Source of the DNA: Clostridium sp. CAG:451
GTDB lineage: Bacteria > Bacillota_I > Bacilli_A > RF39 > UBA660
Direction of reading: 5' to 3'
Assembly: GCA_000438295.1 (NCBI GenBank)
Contig: FR901044.1
Span: forward strand, 1-18,587
DNA: 18,587 bases
Shown piece by piece: positions 14,268-18,587 of this stretch (positions within the stretch are counted from its first letter, which is position 1; each line of letters opens with the position of its first letter). The notes beneath the pieces are model-generated. The model did no database searches and had not been told where the DNA came from. It saw only the letters and a list, made by a program, of their open reading frames with translations. The position numbers and the translations under genes were made by a program.

Positions 14268-15644
14268 TTATTTAGTACTAAACATTTTAAGTGGTTTAGC
14301 ATAATCATCTATTTTCATATATAAAGCTAGTTCCTTACCATCTTCTAAGAATAAAAGCATATTTTCATCTATTCTTATCTTACTACCTGATTTAATTTTT
14401 TTAGCTAAATCTTTATCTATTTCTCTAGTCTTAACTTGTAGAGCATCTTTAATAGAGATTAGTTCTACATTTTCATCTATTTCTGCTAAATTTTTAGCAT
14501 CAGTCAAAGAAAAATCTCCTTGTTTAGTTCTCTTTAGTGATGCCATGGTAAGAGGTACACCTAAAATCTTTCCCATATCTTCTATCATACTTCTTATATA
14601 GCAACCTTTAGATACTATTGTTTTAAAAGTGAATGTCGTTGGTGTTACTGATAGTAATTTCAAATCAATAATAGATACATTTCTTTTAGGTAGAGTAACA
14701 CTTTTTCCCTCTCTTGCATATTCATATAGTTTTTTACCATTTATCTTAACTGCTGAATAAATTGGTACTTCTTGCAAGTATTCTTTAGGAAATTCTTTAA
14801 TCATCTTTAAAACAGCATCTTTTGATAAATTAGCGCCTTCAACTGATTCTAAAACTTTACCAGTAATATCTCCCGTATCAGTTCTAGTACCAATAAGTAC
14901 TTTGGCTTGATATTCTTTTTGATAAGCAGTTAAAAACTCATTTATCTTAGTAGCATTATTAACAGTTACTACTAATAGTCCAGTAGCCAAGGGATCAAGT
15001 GTACCATTATGCCCTACTTTCTTAGTATCAAATCTTTTACTAATGATATTTACAACATCACGAGATGTCATTCCTTTTTTCTTATTAACTAATAATATAC
15101 CACTTTTTCTATATAGTTTATGATACTCTTCTAGTGTTAATTTCTTATCATGAATAATCTTAGCAGTTGAAGTAGTAACATAACGATAGTGCCATGGTTC
15201 ATAAGTGTATCCTGTAACACTTTCCTTATCCTTAGGATATCTTAAAATAAGACCACATCTATAAGCTTTTTTCTCTACCTTTTTCCAAAAGTCTATATAT
15301 TTATCACTTAACATTTCTTTATTTTCTAAGATATTTTTATCTTTATCAATTAGAAATAAATCAAAAGCAAGACCGGTATGATGTTCACTAAACCCACTAG
15401 GAGCAGCGTACTCTTTATATAAATTATTTATCTCATCTTGTTCTTCTAAAGAACGGTAACCACTATCTATATCTAATTTTATATCAGTAGTAAACTCTTT
15501 TTGTAAATTAAGAAAAGCTTGTAAAGTTCTTCTTTCTAGAATAATTTCTTCACCTAAAGAATTAGTATAACTAACTAATTTTTCATTTTGAAAGTCTTGT
15601 TTTTCATATTTATTATCTTTATTTACTAGTATCTGATAATTCAT
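14268..15644 (-). CDS. truB: Fusion: VanXY/VanY-like D,D-peptidase + tRNA pseudouridine-55 synthase TruB
   Basis: A 458-residue two-domain protein in one uninterrupted frame. Residues 1-175 are a peptidase M15B domain: DSGYRSLEEQ, then SEHHTGLAFD (zinc ligands H88, D95), then LRYPKDKESVTGYTYEPWHYRYV (catalytic E149, ligand H152). Residues 181-458 are TruB: GILLVNKKKGMTS, GHNGTLDPLATGLLVV (catalytic D217), then VPIYSAVKINGKKLYEYAR, then GCYIRSMIEDMG and a short PUA-like tail. There is no signal peptide or transmembrane helix, so the peptidase domain is cytosolic, as in enterococcal VanXY enzymes. TruB isomerises U55 in tRNA. No Met or ribosome binding site precedes the TruB part at the junction (EEYHKLYRK-SGILLV). 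I start at ATG 15642-15644 after AGAGGA; it overlaps rbfA by 26 bases. Confidence 0.9.
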   Translation of the reverse strand: MNYQILVNKDNKYEKQDFQNEKLVSYTNSLGEEIILERRTLQAFLNLQKEFTTDIKLDIDSGYRSLEEQDEINNLYKEYAAPSGFSEHHTGLAFDLFLIDKDKNILENKEMLSDKYIDFWKKVEKKAYRCGLILRYPKDKESVTGYTYEPWHYRYVTTSTAKIIHDKKLTLEEYHKLYRKSGILLVNKKKGMTSRDVVNIISKRFDTKKVGHNGTLDPLATGLLVVTVNNATKINEFLTAYQKEYQAKVLIGTRTDTGDITGKVLESVEGANLSKDAVLKMIKEFPKEYLQEVPIYSAVKINGKKLYEYAREGKSVTLPKRNVSIIDLKLLSVTPTTFTFKTIVSKGCYIRSMIEDMGKILGVPLTMASLKRTKQGDFSLTDAKNLAEIDENVELISIKDALQVKTREIDKDLAKKIKSGSKIRIDENMLLFLEDGKELALYMKIDDYAKPLKMFSTK

Positions 15645-15987
15645 TCTTCTCATCCTCTAATTTTTCTAATACTTCATCAATTCTAGAACCATAAGCGATA
15701 GAATCATCATATATAAATGTTAATTCTGGAGTATGTCTAATATCTATTCTTTTACTTAACTCCCCTCTTAAGAAACTTTTAGCATCATTTAATGCTTTTA
15801 AAGTTTCATTCTTTTCCTCTTCATCTAATACTGTTACATATACTTTACAATAACCTAAGTCACTTGATACTTCACAATCAGTTATTGTAACATTTTTAAG
15901 TAATTCATCTTTTGCCTCTTTAAATAAAATATTCATCAACTCTTCTTGTACGGCATGATTAATTCTCTCTATTTTTATATTAGCCAT
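15619..15987 (-). CDS. rbfA: Ribosome-binding factor A
   Basis: A 122-residue KH-like protein with the RbfA pattern: IKIERINHAVQEELMNIL, then VTITDCEVSSDLGYCKVYVTVL, then FLRGELSKRIDIRHTPELTFIYDDSIAYGSRIDEVLEKL. It binds the 30S subunit during late assembly near helix 1 of 16S rRNA. The start is ATG at 15985-15987 behind AGGAGG; the longer frame to 16008 would include this ribosome binding site. rbfA followed by truB is the standard bacterial order, but nusA and infB, normally upstream, are replaced here by a surface-protein gene. It overlaps the fusion gene by 26 bases. Confidence 0.93.
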   Translation of the reverse strand: MANIKIERINHAVQEELMNILFKEAKDELLKNVTITDCEVSSDLGYCKVYVTVLDEEEKNETLKALNDAKSFLRGELSKRIDIRHTPELTFIYDDSIAYGSRIDEVLEKLEDEKNELSDTSK

Positions 15988-16006
15988 AATACTTCCTCCT
16001 CTAACC

Positions 16007-16035
16007 AATGATAGTATATCATTTGAAAATAAAAA
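16007..16035 (-). promoter_or_regulatory. Extended -10 promoter of rbfA with overlapping inverted repeat
   Basis: Minus-strand TATACT (16013-16018) preceded by TGA; the -35 position (TTTCTT, 16036-16041) is poor and lies in the upstream terminator. AATGATA/TATCATT (16007-16013 and 16017-16023) forms a 7-bp inverted repeat with a 3-base centre across the -10, a possible operator. Confidence 0.45.
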
Positions 16036-16058
16036 AAGAAAGAGCTTATCTTCCTTTT
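16031..16058 (-). terminator. Rho-independent terminator of the surface-protein gene
   Basis: On the minus strand AAAAGGAAGA (16058-16049) pairs with TCTTTCTTTT (16043-16034, one G·U), loop TAAGC, running into a T7 tract. It begins at the base after the stop codon (16059-16061). Confidence 0.75.
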
Positions 16059-17423
16059 CTAACTTCTTTTCTTTAATACTTTTGCTGTATAAACAAGTCC
16101 TGATAAACCAATTAAACTAATTACTCCATAGATTAAAGCCTTATCAGAAGTATTAGGATTTTCAATTTGGGTAGTGTTTTCTACTTTTTCATCAACATAA
16201 GCTAAAGCGTAACTAGAAAACTTATCTGTTTCAAATGATACTTTATTATCATCAGTTAAAGTAGTATCTAAAATATCAGTTTTTCCATTATGAAGTCTAA
16301 TTACATAATATGTTCTTTTGTAACCTTCTGCTACTTGTGGAAGTGCAGTAGGAATACTTAAAGTTACTTTAACTTTATCACTAGTTTCTAGTACTTCTTC
16401 AAATTTTAAGTCATCATTTAGTCCTTTAAATAGATTAATATCATAAAATCCTGCTACTTTATACTTATCTCCCATAGCTTTATTAAATAACTCATTATCT
16501 TCTTTAGAAATAGTACTTGAATCCATTTCTTTAACATCAAGTATATCTTTTATTTCTTTTTCATCTACTGATACTGTTGTATCATCACTAGCACCAATTG
16601 GTTTATATTTCTTTACAGTAAAATTAAGAGTTCCACCATCAGTAATAGCAACTTCATCATTTAATAGGTTATATATACCACCATTAATCATAGCAGTACC
16701 ACCATTATTCCAAATAGGTTCAGTTGGTCTACCTGATTTTTGTCCTCTACCAATATGGTTAAATACACCACCATTAATAACTAATGATTTACTTTTTGGT
16801 CCGTTATAAACAACAGCTGATGCTATTTTATTAGTATTGAATGTTCCACCATTGATAACCATTTCACCAAAACAATCATTTTTTATATACTTATTAGTGT
16901 CTTTTGTTTCAAATGTACCACCATTAATAGTCATAGTAGCAATAGAATTATCTTTGTTTTCTGACTCTTCATACCAACCATTATCAATTAGTGATGAAGA
17001 TCCATTTTCAAAATTAGGTGCAGATATTAAAAAATAACCACCATCAATTGTAGCATTTCCCCTATTTAAGAATACATAATATCCATTAGTTGATGTTTCT
17101 TCACGACTATAGTTTCCACCTTTAACAACTACTGTACCATAGTTAGCTAAAACAGCCTTTCCCTTAGTGTTACTAGTAACTTTACCATTACCTGTTATTG
17201 TTGCTTTTGCTCCTTCTTCAATTTTTATGGTATCATCACCATTTTCATTTGTAACATTATACTTTCCTAAGTTAATTGTTACATCACTACCCTTTTTTAC
17301 AACAATTCCATCAGTAATATCCTTACTTAAAGTGAAATCAGTTGTAACTTCTGTTTCGGCATAAGTATTAAAAGGTAACATAAAAGCACCTAATAATAAC
17401 ACTGCCCACAACTTCTTTTTCAT
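16059..17423 (-). CDS. Sortase-anchored beta-helix surface protein (NPNTS signal)
   Basis: A 454-residue exported protein. It starts with a signal peptide (MKKKLWAVLLLGAFMLPFNTYA, cleavage after about residue 22). Residues about 25-270 form a parallel beta-helix-like region with recurring [IV]-[N/D/K]-G-G-x-[F/Y] units: VKGGNY, IDGGYF, INGGTF twice, INGGVF, INGGIY. The C-terminus has NPNTS (residues 422-426), a hydrophobic helix (about 429-447) and KKRS, a complete cell-wall sorting signal of the NPxT type used by class B-like sortases. The sortase gene just upstream in the same direction (17530-18393) is the obvious enzyme. Ligand and role (adhesin, glycan binding) are unknown. The ribosome binding site AAGGAGAGG precedes the ATG. 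Confidence 0.85.
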   Translation of the reverse strand: MKKKLWAVLLLGAFMLPFNTYAETEVTTDFTLSKDITDGIVVKKGSDVTINLGKYNVTNENGDDTIKIEEGAKATITGNGKVTSNTKGKAVLANYGTVVVKGGNYSREETSTNGYYVFLNRGNATIDGGYFLISAPNFENGSSSLIDNGWYEESENKDNSIATMTINGGTFETKDTNKYIKNDCFGEMVINGGTFNTNKIASAVVYNGPKSKSLVINGGVFNHIGRGQKSGRPTEPIWNNGGTAMINGGIYNLLNDEVAITDGGTLNFTVKKYKPIGASDDTTVSVDEKEIKDILDVKEMDSSTISKEDNELFNKAMGDKYKVAGFYDINLFKGLNDDLKFEEVLETSDKVKVTLSIPTALPQVAEGYKRTYYVIRLHNGKTDILDTTLTDDNKVSFETDKFSSYALAYVDEKVENTTQIENPNTSDKALIYGVISLIGLSGLVYTAKVLKKRS

Positions 17424-17439
17424 GTTTTCCTCTCCTTCC

Positions 17440-17477
17440 GATATGAATGCTTTCCATATCTTAACTAAACTATAACA
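17440..17477 (-). promoter_or_regulatory. Promoter and leader hairpin of the surface-protein gene
   Basis: Minus-strand TATAGT (17469-17474) preceded by TGT is an extended -10; no good -35 is present. GATATGGA/TTCATATC (17440-17460, loop AAGCA, one G·U) forms an 8-bp hairpin in the leader, ending just before the ribosome binding site, where it could affect translation. Confidence 0.45.
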
Positions 17478-17529
17478 TAAAAATGAAAAGAAAGAAATAA
17501 AATTTTCACGTTTATCTGACAGTTTACGT

Positions 17530-18393
17530 TTAGTTTCTTACTTCTTTCTTTATTAATTTAGCATGCATGACTACTCTATTACCAAAATTATCTTTACAAG
17601 TTGATAAAGTTAGTATCTTATCATTAGTATTTACAGTACCAGAAAACTCTTCTTCACTCCTTTCTTTTATTGTTTTTAAGAAAGTAGCATAATCACCATC
17701 ATTTTTAAAGTTAGTAGTTATATAATAGCTTTCCTTAGGAATTGTATAAGTACTAAATATTTGCCACATAGTATTTTCTTTAGGAGTAGACATTCTAATA
17801 ATATAATTATCTTTATTCTTATACCAACTACTAGTAAGAATTGTTTTTAAACTACCAAACATAGTTCCATCATATCTACTATGTGCATAAATAATAGTGT
17901 TTTGATTAAAAGTATTAGCATCATTTCGATAATCCATAAAAACCCATCCAGCTTTATTTAAAGTTTTATCAAAAGCATGAGATAAGTAGTAGGAATTATC
18001 TACGGTTTGTACCACCGGATAATTTATATTAGTGCCACTGACATTTAACCAAGCGACTGTATCTTTATTAGTATTAAGTAAATCATTAAAGTTAACTTCT
18101 AAAAGATTCATCTTTATATATCTAAAATAATCACTATCTTGCTTTTCATCATAGTTTACATAGAGAGTATCAACAGTATCTTTCTTTTCTGTAATCTTTG
18201 TTTTTTCTAAAACAGTATCTTTAACTTTATTACTTTTCTTAGAATCATTAAACCAGTCAAGCATTTTAAAACTAGATAATAAAAAGATAGTTAAAAAGAT
18301 AAGAAAAATAACTACTATTACCCATTTACGTAATCTTAATCTTTGTCTTCTTCTCATTCTTTGATATTTTACTCTAGTCATTTTCTTTGCCAT
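17530..18393 (-). CDS. srtB: Class B sortase
   Basis: A 287-residue transpeptidase. It has a very basic N-terminus (RMRRRQRLRLRK), one signal-anchor helix (about 24-41), a charged stalk, then the sortase beta-barrel. Class B features are INYPVVQTVDNSYYLSHAFD, GWVFMDYRN, IIYAHSRYDGTMFGSL (catalytic H171), LTLSTC (catalytic C266) and NRVVMHAKL (R273). It cleaves an NPxT-type signal and links the protein to peptidoglycan. The surface protein downstream carries NPNTS and is the likely substrate. In other species SrtB serves iron-uptake loci or pili; no such genes are seen here. The start ATG (18391-18393) follows GAGGT by seven bases. No terminator separates it from the surface-protein promoter. 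Confidence 0.9.
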   Translation of the reverse strand: MAKKMTRVKYQRMRRRQRLRLRKWVIVVIFLIFLTIFLLSSFKMLDWFNDSKKSNKVKDTVLEKTKITEKKDTVDTLYVNYDEKQDSDYFRYIKMNLLEVNFNDLLNTNKDTVAWLNVSGTNINYPVVQTVDNSYYLSHAFDKTLNKAGWVFMDYRNDANTFNQNTIIYAHSRYDGTMFGSLKTILTSSWYKNKDNYIIRMSTPKENTMWQIFSTYTIPKESYYITTNFKNDGDYATFLKTIKERSEEEFSGTVNTNDKILTLSTCKDNFGNRVVMHAKLIKKEVRN

Positions 18394-18410
18394 ATCTCTA
18401 CCTCAATACA

Positions 18411-18438
18411 ATTATATCAAATTTTTTAAATTTGTGAA
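18411..18438 (-). promoter_or_regulatory. srtB promoter with palindromic operator-like spacer
   Basis: Minus-strand TTCACA (18433-18438), 16-base spacer, TATAAT (18411-18416) preceded by TGA: a near-consensus extended promoter. CAAATTT/AAATTTG (18418-18424, 18428-18434) is a perfect 7-bp inverted repeat filling the spacer. Confidence 0.65.
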
Positions 18439-18504
18439 AAGGAAAGTGAATTTTCAAAATTACTAAGCTTTAGTGATATCTATTTGTTAAATTAAGGGTA
18501 GTTC

Positions 18505-18587
18505 GTGACATCCTCCCCCGCATAAAGAGGTGGGGGCTTCCTTTCGCACAAAAGCGAACAGTCGGTTCTCGTTCGATAATACCAATG
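18505..18587 (-). mobile_element. End (probably right end) of another IS200/IS605-family element
   Basis: CCCCCGC (18515-18521) and GTGGGGG (18530-18536) form a 7-bp hairpin. On the minus strand its flanks read AAGGAAGCCCCCACC...GGGGGAGGATGTCAC, a form I remember from the 3' ends of tnpB-carrying IS605-type elements. It shares the AAG-AAG-CCC-CACCTCT outline and orientation with the left-edge element. Smaller hairpins (TTCGC/GCGAA 18543-18558; CGAAC/GTTCG 18555-18575) lie on the inner side. No transposase codons are identifiable before the edge; the body would be to the right, on the minus strand. The 68 bases 18439-18506 between this and the srtB promoter contain nothing I can name. Confidence 0.5.

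Noticed and set aside
15100..15120. A separate truB gene starting at the domain junction
   Set aside because: No start codon or ribosome binding site is present before SGILLV. The first Met inside lies within the conserved KGMTS motif, too late for a functional TruB.
16837..17364. Two plus-strand frames opposite the surface-protein gene
   Set aside because: They mirror the repeated glycine-rich beta-helix codons and have no start signals.
1..18587. CRISPR array, tRNA or rRNA genes, prophage
   Set aside because: I saw no regularly spaced direct repeats, no tRNA-like cloverleaf and no phage structural genes. The amidase and CHAP domains are membrane-tethered and not next to holin or tail genes.

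Overview
The window is AT-rich (roughly 30% GC by eye) and comes from a Gram-positive, endospore-forming lineage of the Bacillota. It carries SpoIIGA and pro-sigma-E, IreB, a DUF1292 protein, a class B sortase with its substrate, and strong AGGAGG-type ribosome binding sites. Several neighbourhoods resemble Bacillus gene orders in rearranged form. An uncultured Bacilli or Erysipelotrichia-like gut bacterium is my guess, not something the sequence proves. Nearly everything is on the minus strand, so genes are described right to left.

Right edge (18587-17424): an IS200/IS605-type end hairpin, then a class B sortase gene and a sortase-anchored beta-helix surface protein (NPNTS sorting signal). 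Next (15987-14268) come rbfA and an unusual in-frame fusion of a VanXY/VanY-like D,D-peptidase to the tRNA pseudouridine synthase TruB, closed by a strong terminator. Then come spoIIGA and sigE, followed by an unannotated 33-codon gene with a strong ribosome binding site and its own terminator. The block 12515-8866 holds two U32 proteins of the tRNA hydroxylation type, a dGTPase-like HD hydrolase and greA. Downstream of greA lies a compact unit with promoter, structured RNA and terminator, which is a candidate small RNA. A single plus-strand membrane protein gene (8266-8628) follows.

The last block (8157-147) is one tightly packed operon from a good promoter: ireB, ruvX, DUF1292, mltG, trmR, then an accessory cassette. 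The cassette contains two paralogous gene pairs separated by a short-chain dehydrogenase. Each pair is a membrane-anchored cell-wall hydrolase (amidase in one, CHAP in the other) fused to the same VirB2/TrbC-like two-helix module, followed by a DUF3298/RsiV-like membrane protein. A PLP-dependent aluminium-resistance/methionine gamma-lyase-like gene ends the operon. The left edge is the left end of an IS200/IS605 element, with the first 12 codons of tnpA running out of the window.

The most promising novelty is the duplicated hydrolase plus DUF3298 module. DUF3298-type domains are known lysozyme binders, so each may be the partner, inhibitor or receptor of its neighbouring wall hydrolase. The VanXY-TruB fusion, the small gene after sigE and the small RNA candidate are the next best leads. 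In B. subtilis ireB-ruvX-DUF1292-mltG-trmR-trhP1-trhP2-udk-greA form one region. Here the same genes are split into two blocks.
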